Below, in pieces: positions 1 to 9,155 of a DNA stretch of 64,000 nt. This stretch comes from WTFV01 sp965203525 (lineage in GTDB: Bacteria; Acidobacteriota; Vicinamibacteria; Vicinamibacterales; UBA8438): NCBI GenBank assembly GCA_965203525.1, contig OZ241898.1:186001-250000 (forward strand). Direction: 5' to 3'. A program made the translations under genes and the position numbers. Below the pieces are notes generated by a model. It searched no databases. It was given only the letters and a program-made list of their open reading frames with translations, and was not told where the DNA came from. Each line of letters begins with the position of its first letter. Position 1 is the first letter of the stretch.

Positions 1-21
1 ATTTCACTCCGACGAGACCAA

Positions 22-420
22 ATGCTCCTGGAGGGTCCGTATTTGTATTCAAAGAGATCGGCAGTACGGCGGCGGCCCTCCCACGTGAAGCAATTCAAGC
101 TCTGGGTCCGTGAGCCCCGGGCGCCATGGAGCAAGGTCGATCGTGCCACGTGGTTCTGGGAAAGGCTGGAGCCCCACCTCGAACTCCAGGCGGACGGCGT
201 CGGCTACTTGGTGGACGGACGGCTGAGGCAGGCGTTCGTCCGGGACTGCGCGCCGGACGAACTCGCGGTATGGAGCTGGGGCGGATCGGGGGAGAGGGGA
301 GGGACGGTGCTCGTCCCGTGGATGCAAATGGCAATCGGGCTCTGCACCAGCGCCATCGTGCTGCCGCACGACGCCCCGCCTCCGGTGCGGGTTGACGTCA
401 GAACCGGAACAGCCGGTTGA
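22..420 (+). CDS. Possible hypothetical protein, weakly supported
   Basis: An open frame of 132 codons with no recognised family. It is rich in Trp, Arg and Gly and has no signal peptide or clear motif. Its last 23 bases overlap the 3' end of the convergent DUF5916 gene, and no good ribosome binding site precedes the ATG. The left edge of the window limits context, so a longer gene could be truncated here. In DNA this GC-rich, random frames of this length are common, so the stretch before base 398 may hold no gene at all. Confidence 0.2.
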   Translation: MLLEGPYLYSKRSAVRRRPSHVKQFKLWVREPRAPWSKVDRATWFWERLEPHLELQADGVGYLVDGRLRQAFVRDCAPDELAVWSWGGSGERGGTVLVPWMQMAIGLCTSAIVLPHDAPPPVRVDVRTGTAG

Positions 421-3406
421 ACTTGACGACGAAGCCGCGGTTGCGCAGGTCCCAGCCCCGGTCGGGCCGCAACCCGCCGGTGACGTCGCGGTCGTCGGTG
501 TAGACGACGAACAGCTCGCTGCCGGGGCTGTACTCCCACCGCAGGCGCAGGTTGCTGCCGAACGAGTTGCCGGCCGAGTTGTACTGCAGGAGGCCGCTGA
601 AGAACATGCGCGGGTTGAACGCGTAGTTCACCCGCGCCACCGCCAGGTTGGTCCGGAACGTCCCGTACGGCGTGTCGATCCAGTTGAACGAGACCGTCGG
701 CTCCACCGACATCTGCGGCAGCACCGCGATGCGCCCCTGGCTCAGCGCCACCGTCGTCAGATCGCCGTCGAAGTAGGCGCCCCGCCGCAGCGCCACCTGC
801 CCGTTGACGCGCCGCTGCTGCCCGATGGAGTAGGAGATCTGCGCGTCGGCGAAGCCGTAGCCCCCCGCCGGGATCGAGAAGCCGGCGCCGGGCGGCGTGA
901 ACGGCCGCACCAGCAGCTCGTAGTTGTCGGCCGCGGTGAACGTGATCCGGTCGCTGGATTCGAACTCGGTCTGGAACGCGACGACGTTCTGGCGCGTCTC
1001 CAGGTGGTTTTCGTCGGCCGTCAGGATGTAGTCGACGCTCGCTTCCAGGCTGAACTGCCGGACGCTGGCGATCGATTGCGGCCGCGGGCTGAACCGCCCC
1101 GACAGGTAGCTGCGGCGGAAGTTGTCGCGCCGCAGGAAGCCCACCTCCGGCAGGAAGTTGTCTTCGACCAGGAGGTGATCGACCTTCAGGCCGTAGCGGT
1201 CCGCCGCGTACTCGAACGTGCCCTGGTAGCTCGTGTCCCGGCCGCGGTGGTCCGGGCCGGGCACCCGGGTGCGGGCGAGGTAGGTGATCAGGCTGAGGTT
1301 CTCGAAGAAGGCGAAGGTGCCGTCGACGCCGTACGCCTGGCTGGAGCCGGGGGCGACCCGCGAGACCGACCGGTTGGTGAACATCGCGCCGACCGAGCTG
1401 CGCCGCAGGACGTCGCGCCGCAGGCGGACGACGGTGAAGTTGGTCGGGTCGGAGCGGGAGATCGTCTCGTCGCCGGCCTGGATGTTCAGGGCGCCGACGT
1501 CGAACTGGCCGAGCTTGCCGGTCACCCGCGCGCCCCCGACGATCGGCACGACCCGCGACGTGCCGTCGGGCGCCCGCTCGAGTCCGATCTTCCGGCTGTA
1601 GAAGAGCTGCGGGACGTTGACGTCGCCGAAGATCCCGCCCACCGGCCCGCCGCCCGGACCGCCGAAGCGGCCGGTGACGCCGCCGCGGGCGAAACCGAAG
1701 ATGCCCCGCCCCTCGAGGAAGAACTCGCGCTTCTCCGGAAAGAACAGCGGGAAGCGGGTCAGGTTGACCTGCCGCTCGTCCACCTCCACCTGCGCGAAGT
1801 CGGTGTTGTAGGTGAAGTCGGCGGTCAGGTTCTGCGTGATCCCGTACTTGACGTCGATGCCGGCGTCGCCGCTCCCCGCGTCGACGACCGCCGGGGACGC
1901 GGTCAGGTCGGTGGTGACGCCGCCGATCGCGTACGGCTTGACCTCGACGTTGCGGCTGGCCGGGGGCGGTTCGAGACCGACCAGCGTCCCGGCCGCCGAG
2001 ACCCGGAAGATGCCGGCCGAGCCGCTGCCGCCGCCGGCCGAGATCGGCAGCCGCGTCAGGTACACCCACTCGTTCTTGCGGCGGATCGCGCGGCGGAGCT
2101 GGACGCCCCAGACGTGCGGCGGCTCCGAGCGGTAGCGCAGGGTCTTGAACGGGATCTCCATCTCGACGGTCCAGCCGCCGGCGAAGCGGCCGGTCCGCAC
2201 GTCCCAGACCGGATTCCAGTCGGCGTTCGGGTTGCCCTCGTTGGTGAACTGCTGGTCGGCGCGCGCCCCGAGCGGGTTGGTGTAGAAGTTGAAGCCGTTG
2301 CGGCGGTCGTAGAACGTGTCGAAGAACGCGGTGAACGTGTCGTTCTGGCGGAGCTGGCTGGTGTCGCGGCGCATCTCGTTGGCGACCCACCGGCTCTCCG
2401 GCGCCGAGTCCCAGACCCGCGCCGAGACGTAGACGTTCGTGTCGTCGAACAGGATCCACGCCTCGGTCCGTTCGGTCGCGGGCGCGCCGATGTCGGGCAC
2501 CTGCTGAATGAAGCCGGTGATCGCCGGCACCGTCTCGTAGACCGGCTCGTCGAGGACGCCGTCGAGACGAAGGCCCTCGTCGAGACGGATCGCGCGGACC
2601 GTCGTGCGTCCCTGTTCGTCCCGCGTCATCACCGCCGGCGGCGCCGGCGCGGGCGGCCCGTCGATGAGGCCGGCGTCGACCGCCGCGCCGGCCGGCGGGG
2701 CGGCGGGGCGTCCGGCGGCGCCGGAAGCGGCCGCGGCCGGCGCGCCGGCGCTCCCGGCCGCGGCGGACCCGGGTTCGGGGGCCGCCGCTCGGACAGGTGG
2801 CGCCGGGGCGAACGGCCCCCTGGATCCGGCCGGCGCGGCCGGTTCGCCGGCGCCGGCAGGCGGAGTCCGCGGCGGACCGGGCCGCGGCAGCGCGGGCGGC
2901 GGATCCGCCGCGCCGGGCGGCTGCGAACCGGCGCGGGCGGCGCCGCGCAGCGCCGCCGCGACCTGGTCCTGCAGCGCGAAGACGTCCGCGACGGCGCCGG
3001 TCACCGTCGCCGATTGCAGCACTTCCCCGTCCGCCACGCCGACCAGCCGCGCGGTCACGCGGATCCGGTCGCCGAGCCGCTGGTAGGCGCCGGCGACCAC
3101 CCGTCCGGCGCCGGCCCGGCGGCCCGCTTCCAGCGCCCCGTCCGGCCCGCCGTCGCCGCGCACGGCGGCCGGCGCGCGCACCGTCCGCGTCCCGGCCGCC
3201 TGCAGGTCGACGGCGACCGCCTCGGCGATGCCGGCGCCGATCCAGTCCTCGGCCGGGTCGCCGGTCAGGTTGGCGAACGGAACCACGAGCACCAGGAGGT
3301 CGTCCCCCGCTGCCGCCGCCGGGCCGGACGGCGGCTGCGCCGGGGCGGGGGACGCGGCCGCGAGCGCCGCGGCGAGAAGTCCCGAAGCGATGCGTGTCAT
3401 GCGCAT
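398..3406 (-). CDS. DUF5916 outer-membrane protein with N-terminal TolB/FlgO-like domain
   Basis: A 1002-residue exported protein. A signal peptide (about residues 1-23, ending APAQ) is followed by a TolB/FlgO-like domain (about 35-165; VVPFANLTGDPAEDW, then RIRVTARLVG). Next come a Pro/Ala linker, a CBM9-like domain (RLDGVLDEPVYE; VYVSARVWDS) and a long DUF5916 beta-barrel-type region ending in Phe, as outer-membrane barrels often do. DUF5916 proteins are thought to be surface carbohydrate-related barrels; the substrate is unknown. It lies downstream of a paralogue on the same strand, and the paralogue lacks the N-terminal TolB-like domain. In-frame ATGs lie at 3406 and 3400, neither with a strong ribosome site. 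The family call is firm and the cellular role is inferred. Confidence 0.88.
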   Translation of the reverse strand: MRMTRIASGLLAAALAAASPAPAQPPSGPAAAAGDDLLVLVVPFANLTGDPAEDWIGAGIAEAVAVDLQAAGTRTVRAPAAVRGDGGPDGALEAGRRAGAGRVVAGAYQRLGDRIRVTARLVGVADGEVLQSATVTGAVADVFALQDQVAAALRGAARAGSQPPGAADPPPALPRPGPPRTPPAGAGEPAAPAGSRGPFAPAPPVRAAAPEPGSAAAGSAGAPAAAASGAAGRPAAPPAGAAVDAGLIDGPPAPAPPAVMTRDEQGRTTVRAIRLDEGLRLDGVLDEPVYETVPAITGFIQQVPDIGAPATERTEAWILFDDTNVYVSARVWDSAPESRWVANEMRRDTSQLRQNDTFTAFFDTFYDRRNGFNFYTNPLGARADQQFTNEGNPNADWNPVWDVRTGRFAGGWTVEMEIPFKTLRYRSEPPHVWGVQLRRAIRRKNEWVYLTRLPISAGGGSGSAGIFRVSAAGTLVGLEPPPASRNVEVKPYAIGGVTTDLTASPAVVDAGSGDAGIDVKYGITQNLTADFTYNTDFAQVEVDERQVNLTRFPLFFPEKREFFLEGRGIFGFARGGVTGRFGGPGGGPVGGIFGDVNVPQLFYSRKIGLERAPDGTSRVVPIVGGARVTGKLGQFDVGALNIQAGDETISRSDPTNFTVVRLRRDVLRRSSVGAMFTNRSVSRVAPGSSQAYGVDGTFAFFENLSLITYLARTRVPGPDHRGRDTSYQGTFEYAADRYGLKVDHLLVEDNFLPEVGFLRRDNFRRSYLSGRFSPRPQSIASVRQFSLEASVDYILTADENHLETRQNVVAFQTEFESSDRITFTAADNYELLVRPFTPPGAGFSIPAGGYGFADAQISYSIGQQRRVNGQVALRRGAYFDGDLTTVALSQGRIAVLPQMSVEPTVSFNWIDTPYGTFRTNLAVARVNYAFNPRMFFSGLLQYNSAGNSFGSNLRLRWEYSPGSELFVVYTDDRDVTGGLRPDRGWDLRNRGFVVKFNRLFRF

Positions 3407-3534
3407 GGATTCGTGCGAAGTTTCCAGTCAGGGGAGCCGGCCGCACGCCGGATCGCCCGACGTGCCGGCCGTCCGCGCGGACAAGTATGCCAGACGGACC
3501 GCGTACCGGCTGCGTTTACGCGCCGGCCGGCCGG

Positions 3535-6159
3535 CTAGTTGCGGAACAGCCGGGTGAGCTTCACCACGAAGCCGCGGTCGCGAAGCCGGTCGAAGCGGTT
3601 CGGCCGCAGCGGATCGGTCTCCTGCTCCTCGGTGTAGACCACGAACAGCTCGCTGCCGGGCGAGTACTCCCAGCGCAGGCGGAGATTGGCTCCCATCGTC
3701 CGGCTGGCGGAGTTGTACTGCAGGAGGCCGCTGAAGAAGGTCCGCGGCGAGAAGGTGTAGTTGAGCCGCGCGCGCGCCAGATCGGTGCGGAAGGATCCGC
3801 CCGGCAGGTCGATCCAGTTGAACGAGAGGCTCGGCTCCACCGACAGCCGCGACGACAGGTCGATCCGGCCCCGGCTCAGATCGACCGCCGTGAGGCGGCC
3901 GTCGAAGTAGCCGCCGGTGACCGCCTCCACCCGCCCGTTGAGCAGCCGTTGCGGCCCGAGCGCGTAGGTCAGCCGCACGTCGGTGAAACCGTAGCCGCCG
4001 GCGGGAATCGCGATGTCCGCCCCCGACGGGGAGAACGGTTCCTGCAGCAGCTCGTAGCTGTCGCTCAGCCGCACGCCGAACTGGTCGCTGTTCTCGAGTT
4101 CGGTCTGGAAGGCGACCTGGTTCTGCCGCGTCTCCAGGAACCCGGCGTCGGCGGTCAGGAAGTAGTCGTGGCTCGCCTCCAGGACGAACTGGCGCACCGA
4201 CTCGACGGCGCGCGGCCGCGGGCTGAAACGTCCCGAGAGCGAGGTCCGGCGGAAGTTGCGCCGTCGCAGGAAGCCCACCTCCGGCCGGAAGCCGTCTTCG
4301 ACGAGCAGGTGGTCCACCTCCAGTCCGTAGCGGTCGGCGCCGTAGTCGAAGCGGGCCTGGTAGCTCGCGTCGCGGTCCGTCACGCCGGTGGTGCGGGTCC
4401 GGGCGTAGTACCCCAGCAGGTTGACGCTGTCGAAGAACGAGAAGGTGGCGTCGACGCCAAGGGCCTGGTTCGACCCGTCGCCGGAGAGCGACCGCGACCG
4501 GTTCGTCACGATGCCGCCGACGCTGCTGCGCCGCAGCAGGTCGCGCTTGACGCGCAGGACGGTGAAGTTCGTGCCGGGCGCGCCGGAGACCGCCTCGTCG
4601 TCGGTATGGATGTTGAGCGCCCCGACGTCGAAGGCTCCGACCTTCCCGGTCAGGCGGCCCCCGCCCAGGATCGGCACCGCCTCCCGGCCCTGCAGCCCGA
4701 TGCGGCGGCTGTAGAAGATCGTCGGCGCGTCGCCGCCGCCGAGCACGCTCCCCCGCCGCAGGCTGCGCGCGGTGCGGAAGCTGCCGCGGGCGAAGTCGAA
4801 GATGCCGCGCCCTTCGAGGAAGAACTCCCGTTTCTCCGGGAAGAACAGGTTGAAGCGGGTCAGGTTCACCTGCTGCTCGTCCACCTCCACCTGCGCGAAG
4901 TCGGTGTTGTACGTGAAGTCGGCGGTCAGGTTCTGCGTGACCCCGTACTTGACGTCGCCGCCGAGCGCGCCGTCGCCCGCGACCCGCCGCGCCGGCCCGG
5001 CGTCCGGGAGGGTCCCGGCCGCGCCGGCCGCGGTCACGCCGCCGATGGCGTACGGCTTGATCTCCAGGCGGTTGCCGGCGGGCGGCGCTTCGAGTCCGAC
5101 CAGCGTGCCGGCGGCCGACACCCGAAAGACCCCGCCGCGCCCGCCGAAGCCCGCGGCGGAGATCGGAATCAGGGTCAGGTAGGCCCACTCGTTCTTGCGC
5201 ATCACCGTGCGCCGGAGCTGGATCCCCCACACCTGGTCGCGCGCCGGCCGGTAGCGCAGCGACTTGAACGGCACGACCATCTCGATGGTCCAGCCGCCGT
5301 CGAAGCGGCCGGTCCGCACGTCCCACACCGGGTTCCAGTCGCGGTTCGGGTTGCCTTCGTTGGTGATGGCCTGATCGACGAAGCCGCCGAGCGGGTTGGC
5401 GTAGAACAGCAGCGCGTTGCGGCGGTCGTAGAAGGTGTCGACGAAGAACCCGAACAGGTCGTTGTTCAACATGTTGAACGCGTCGCGGCGCATCTCGGTC
5501 GCCACCCATTCGCCGGGCGGCGCGCTGTCCCAGCAGCGCCCCGCGACGTAGAAGTTCTCGTCGTCGAACATCACCCAGGCGTCGGTCCGCTCGGTGGCCG
5601 GCGCGCCCTCGTCCGGAAGCTGCTGGATGAAGCCGGAGACCGGCGCGACGGCGTCGTACACCGGCTCGTCGAGCCGGCCGTCGACGCGCAGGCCCGCGAG
5701 GAGCCGGATCGCGCGCACGGTCGCCTGCCCGCCCGCGCGGGTGACGACGGCGGGCGGCACCGGCGGCGGCGGGCCGTCGATGGCGACGCCGGGAGCGACC
5801 GGGACGGCGTCGGGAGCGGGCGCCGGTGTGCCGGCGGTCGGCGGTTCCCGCGTGCCGGCGGGCAGCGGTTCCCGCGCGCCGGCGGTCGGCGGTTCCCGCG
5901 CGTCGGTGCGCCCCGCGGCCGGCGCGGCTTCCTGCTGGCGGGCGGACCGTGCGGCGCGCGCGCCGCCCCCCGGAATCGCCGGCCGCGTGAAACCGGGCGC
6001 CCGCTGCTGGCGGGCGGGTCGGGCGGCGCGCGCGTCTCCCGCGCCGGGCTGGTCCTCCGCCTGACCGGCCGCCGGGGCGGCGCCGAGGACCGCGGCCGTC
6101 AGCCCCGCGGCCGCCGCCGTGACGAGCATCCCCGTCATGAACTGTGTGGATCCTCGCAC
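3535..6159 (-). CDS. DUF5916 outer-membrane protein, paralogue of the gene at 398-3406
   Basis: An 874-residue exported protein with the same architecture as its neighbour from the CBM9-like domain onward (RVDGRLDEPVYD; MFDDENFYVAGRCWDS). Shared segments include EKREFFLEGRGIFDFARG and the C-terminal WEYSPGSELFVVYTE region. In place of the TolB-like domain it has a low-complexity linker with repeated REPPTAG-type units (about residues 60-110). The frame opens at GTG 6159 directly after the helicase stop (TGAGTG). ATG 6138 is an equally good start because the signal peptide (MLVTAAAAGLTAAVLGAAPAAG) begins just after it. It is probably a tandem duplicate of the downstream gene, and the function of the family is not defined. 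Confidence 0.88.
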   Translation of the reverse strand: MRGSTQFMTGMLVTAAAAGLTAAVLGAAPAAGQAEDQPGAGDARAARPARQQRAPGFTRPAIPGGGARAARSARQQEAAPAAGRTDAREPPTAGAREPLPAGTREPPTAGTPAPAPDAVPVAPGVAIDGPPPPVPPAVVTRAGGQATVRAIRLLAGLRVDGRLDEPVYDAVAPVSGFIQQLPDEGAPATERTDAWVMFDDENFYVAGRCWDSAPPGEWVATEMRRDAFNMLNNDLFGFFVDTFYDRRNALLFYANPLGGFVDQAITNEGNPNRDWNPVWDVRTGRFDGGWTIEMVVPFKSLRYRPARDQVWGIQLRRTVMRKNEWAYLTLIPISAAGFGGRGGVFRVSAAGTLVGLEAPPAGNRLEIKPYAIGGVTAAGAAGTLPDAGPARRVAGDGALGGDVKYGVTQNLTADFTYNTDFAQVEVDEQQVNLTRFNLFFPEKREFFLEGRGIFDFARGSFRTARSLRRGSVLGGGDAPTIFYSRRIGLQGREAVPILGGGRLTGKVGAFDVGALNIHTDDEAVSGAPGTNFTVLRVKRDLLRRSSVGGIVTNRSRSLSGDGSNQALGVDATFSFFDSVNLLGYYARTRTTGVTDRDASYQARFDYGADRYGLEVDHLLVEDGFRPEVGFLRRRNFRRTSLSGRFSPRPRAVESVRQFVLEASHDYFLTADAGFLETRQNQVAFQTELENSDQFGVRLSDSYELLQEPFSPSGADIAIPAGGYGFTDVRLTYALGPQRLLNGRVEAVTGGYFDGRLTAVDLSRGRIDLSSRLSVEPSLSFNWIDLPGGSFRTDLARARLNYTFSPRTFFSGLLQYNSASRTMGANLRLRWEYSPGSELFVVYTEEQETDPLRPNRFDRLRDRGFVVKLTRLFRN

Positions 6160-8658
6160 TCAGACCGTCACCATCCGTCCGTTTCGGAACTGCAAGTCCA
6201 GTCCCCGCTCGAACGATGCCAGCAGTTCGTTCGCCAGTGCGACGCCATGCGCCTTGTCGATGGCCGCGTTGCTGATGTTGTACGACTTCGCCGGCTCGAT
6301 GCAGTTGGCGCATCCGGAGCGGCAGCGGCAATTCTCGGCGATCTCGATACCTTTCCGCAGGGCGGTCGGCCATACTTCGAACAGCTTCCTGGCGACGCCG
6401 ATGCCGCCCGAGTAGTTCTCGTAATAGGATGCCGTCGGTTCATCGCCCACCTTCGAATGGGTGCTCGCGTCGAACCGGTCCGCTGGAATGACGAACATCG
6501 CTCCGACGCGGACCAGGTGCTCCAGCGCGCCGATCCCCGCGGCCGCGTCGTCACCTTGCGAAGCGTTGATCCAGAACGCGTGCAGATTGTTCTCGCAATG
6601 CGCTGCGCCACCGCCGCCCGTATCCATCAGACTGCCGTTGCGTTCGTCGACCAGCTTGTAGCCGGTGAAATTCATCACAACGTTCAGAGAGCCGTGGTAG
6701 ATTCCGAATCTTCCGAAACCATGACCGTTGAAGATGTCCTTCGTCGTCAACACCGTGAAGAACCCCGCTTCGGTCTTCAGGTGCGGATCGACGTCCGTCA
6801 GCACCACGGCGTTCGCCTCGTGAGAATGCACGCGGTACTTTCTCCCGAAAAAGGTGAAGATCGCGCCGATATAGGCTTCGCGAAACCGTCGCATCGTCGA
6901 GATCCGTCCGAGTTCTTCGGCGCCGCTCTTCAGCGCGAACGATTGCCCGAAGTTTCCCCGCATGCTCAACGAGGCGTGCGGTCTGTAGTTTCCCTTGACC
7001 GGCTTTCCCATGCCCTTCCTTGCCGCGTCGTAGAAGGCTTCGCCGAGAATGGCCCGGTCCGAAGCGCGCAACTGACCGTCCGCGTCGTACGCAAGCGGCC
7101 CAAGGTGTCTCTCGATGAGTTCCTCGTTGTTCGGATCCACCACGAGCTCGTCGAAGGGTTTGTTCAGGAATGCGTCCAGATTACCGACGAAGAATCTGTC
7201 CATCGGGTCGTTCATCGCATAGAACAGCACGAAGGCGTCCTTGTTCCAACCCCGCCCCGCGCGCCCGATCTGCTGCCAGGCGGACATGATGCTGGCGGGG
7301 AATCCGACCAGGATGACGCCGTCCATCCCGCCTATGTCCAAACCCAGTTCGAGCGCGTTCGTCGTGAACACCACGTTGACCTCGCCGTCCTTGATCTTCC
7401 GCTGGATGTCCTGCCGGACGTCCGACTCGAGGTCAGCGTGAAACGGAGATATCCGTTCCGGGTCCAGTGTCAATTCCTTCGCCCTGGACCGGCACTTTCC
7501 GTATGCGTCCTCGAGGAACTTCTTGGTCGGGCAGAATACGAGCGCCTGCAGGCCCTGGGCGAGCGCCGCCAACGCCGCCTGCTCCACGCGCCGCTGGAGA
7601 ATATCCCGATACTTGAAGTCGGGAATTCCCGGATTCACGAACATGAAGTGCCGCCGCGGGCGCAGGACGCCGCGGGCGGAAACGACTTCCATCTGCCGCC
7701 CGGTGAGGTTCCGGGCGTGTTCCTCCGGATTCTCGCACGTGGCCGTCGACAGGAACAGTCTTGGAGACGCGCCGATGCGGTCCAGGCGCAGAAAGAACCG
7801 CCGCAACAGAAGCGCCATGTTTCCGCCGAAGAATCCCCGGTATTCATGCATCTCGTCGATGATCACATACCTCAGTTTTCCAAGGAACTTCACCCACTGG
7901 TCCTTCCAACCCAGGAACGACATGTTCAGGGTTTCCGGATTCGTCATGAGAATCCGCGGCGGGCTCGACTTCAGTATCTTTCTCCACTCCTTGTCCGTAT
8001 CGCCGTCGAAGAACCACGCATCGATGTTCAGCGGCTCGCAAAACCCCAGAATCTGCGCCCGCTGATCGAAAGCCAGCGACTTCATGGGATAGATCATCAG
8101 CGCGCAGGAACCGGGATTTCGCTTCAGATCATGCAGCATCGGCGCGGTGAACGCCATGGTCTTGCCGCTCGCCGTCGGCGATTCCAGAACTACGTCCGCG
8201 CCGCTCAACGACCGCTTGACGGCCTCGAATTGATGTCGGTACGGACGGTCGGCGCCGGCGGCGGCCAGCACGCCGCGAACGGATGCGTCGAGTTCCGCCG
8301 GCCAGTCGTCCGCGTGTTCCGGTCGGATGCCGTCCGCGACGCCCGTCTTCAGCTCGTCCCCGTCACGTAGCGCGTCATGCTCCTTCAACCGCGCCGTGAA
8401 CCGCTGGATGTCGAACTTCCCATTCTTCCCGCTGCGGCCGGGCGGTGATTCATGGACGGGAGGCGCCGGCAACCGATCGCCGACAGCCTCTCCCGAACCT
8501 TCAAGGTTCTCTCGGATTCTCTCGAGCATTTCCGAGGGGAGTTCAGACAAAGGAGTCGCCTCGATCCGGGTCTCGCGAAGGGCGCGCGCGCCGGCTCGGT
8601 GCTCCCGAACCTCCTGAAGTCCCTTGAGGATCTCCGCGGCGACGTCACGTTCAGCCAT
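6160..8658 (-). CDS. MrfA/YprA-type DEAD/DEAH helicase with antitoxin-like N-terminus
   Basis: An 832-residue superfamily 2 helicase. Visible motifs are PTASGKT (Walker A, about 161-167), IIDEMHEY (DExH, about 266-273), LSTAT, and QIGRAGRGW in the second RecA domain. A C-terminal DUF1998-like region carries a four-cysteine cluster (CRCRSGCANC), as in MrfA-type DNA-repair helicases. Residues 1-60 (MAERDVAAEILKGLQEVREH and following) instead look like the N-terminus of HigA antitoxins, ending in a degraded helix-turn-helix start (RENLEGSGEAVGDRL). The ATG overlaps the stop of the upstream toxin gene by 8 bp, as an antitoxin would. Codon use is less GC-rich than in neighbours, which suggests transfer. 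Duplex unwinding is known for the family; the role of the N-terminal piece is unknown. Confidence 0.85.
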   Translation of the reverse strand: MAERDVAAEILKGLQEVREHRAGARALRETRIEATPLSELPSEMLERIRENLEGSGEAVGDRLPAPPVHESPPGRSGKNGKFDIQRFTARLKEHDALRDGDELKTGVADGIRPEHADDWPAELDASVRGVLAAAGADRPYRHQFEAVKRSLSGADVVLESPTASGKTMAFTAPMLHDLKRNPGSCALMIYPMKSLAFDQRAQILGFCEPLNIDAWFFDGDTDKEWRKILKSSPPRILMTNPETLNMSFLGWKDQWVKFLGKLRYVIIDEMHEYRGFFGGNMALLLRRFFLRLDRIGASPRLFLSTATCENPEEHARNLTGRQMEVVSARGVLRPRRHFMFVNPGIPDFKYRDILQRRVEQAALAALAQGLQALVFCPTKKFLEDAYGKCRSRAKELTLDPERISPFHADLESDVRQDIQRKIKDGEVNVVFTTNALELGLDIGGMDGVILVGFPASIMSAWQQIGRAGRGWNKDAFVLFYAMNDPMDRFFVGNLDAFLNKPFDELVVDPNNEELIERHLGPLAYDADGQLRASDRAILGEAFYDAARKGMGKPVKGNYRPHASLSMRGNFGQSFALKSGAEELGRISTMRRFREAYIGAIFTFFGRKYRVHSHEANAVVLTDVDPHLKTEAGFFTVLTTKDIFNGHGFGRFGIYHGSLNVVMNFTGYKLVDERNGSLMDTGGGGAAHCENNLHAFWINASQGDDAAAGIGALEHLVRVGAMFVIPADRFDASTHSKVGDEPTASYYENYSGGIGVARKLFEVWPTALRKGIEIAENCRCRSGCANCIEPAKSYNISNAAIDKAHGVALANELLASFERGLDLQFRNGRMVTV

Positions 8659-8971
8659 TTTCGACTTCCTCGACGATCTTCCGCCACGCCGCCAGCTCGG
8701 CGCGCGTCAAGTCGTCCTTCACTCCCTTGCCGTACAGCGTCAGCAGATAGACGCGGTCTTCGGCGACGAACCAATAGTAGATGATCCGAATGCCGCCGCG
8801 CTTGCCGCGTCCCCTGGATCCCCACCGCATCTTCCGTATCCCGCCCGACCCGCGAATCAGGTCGCCGGCGTCGGGCCGCGCGCTGAGAAACGCCTGCAGC
8901 GCCGCGTAATCGTCATCATCCAGGTGAGATCGCAGATGCCTGGTGAAATCCGACGTCTCAACGAACAACAT
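8651..8971 (-). CDS. RelE/HigB-family toxin-like protein
   Basis: A 106-residue protein with the RelE/HigB fold signature: an acidic N-terminal helix (DDDDYAALQAFL), then GGIRKMRWGSRGRGKRGGIR, a central IIYYWFVAEDRVYLLTLYGK strand pair and a C-terminal DLTRAELAAWRKIVEE helix. Members are ribosome-dependent mRNA interferases whose antitoxin is normally encoded next door. Here the downstream gene overlaps by 8 bp and begins like an antitoxin but continues as a helicase, so no intact antitoxin is visible. The Arg/Lys-rich loop expected of the family is present. Whether it is still toxic is unknown. Confidence 0.85.
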   Translation of the reverse strand: MLFVETSDFTRHLRSHLDDDDYAALQAFLSARPDAGDLIRGSGGIRKMRWGSRGRGKRGGIRIIYYWFVAEDRVYLLTLYGKGVKDDLTRAELAAWRKIVEEVENG

Positions 8972-9052
8972 CCTGGCAACTGTACGCGAATCGCGGCTGC
9001 ATCCGCAGGCTACCCCACGGCGCCGCTGGAGGGCAACAGGCGGAGTCGCGCG

Positions 9053-9075
9053 GGGTGCACGTCAGATTTGTGAGG
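9053..9075 (+). repeat. Left terminal inverted repeat of the ISKra4-type element
   Basis: A 23-bp sequence that is the exact reverse complement of 10887-10909. The 9-bp target duplication lies immediately outside at 9044-9052. Confidence 0.9.
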
Positions 9076-9155
9076 GACCGCCATCGGGGGTGCAGGGCAG
9101 GGCGAGATCGGCCGACAACTTCAGTAGACCGGCTGTTCACTGGAGGAGTCCGACC

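Noticed and set aside
204..3446. Long minus-strand frame overlapping the first DUF5916 gene
   Set aside because: Out-of-frame shadow of the DUF5916 gene; low-complexity Arg-rich translation with no motifs.
2797..8370. Plus-strand open frame of about 1857 codons across the DUF5916 and helicase genes
   Set aside because: It is antisense to three well-supported genes, has Arg/Ala/Gly-rich composition without domains, and reflects the high GC content that removes stop codons.
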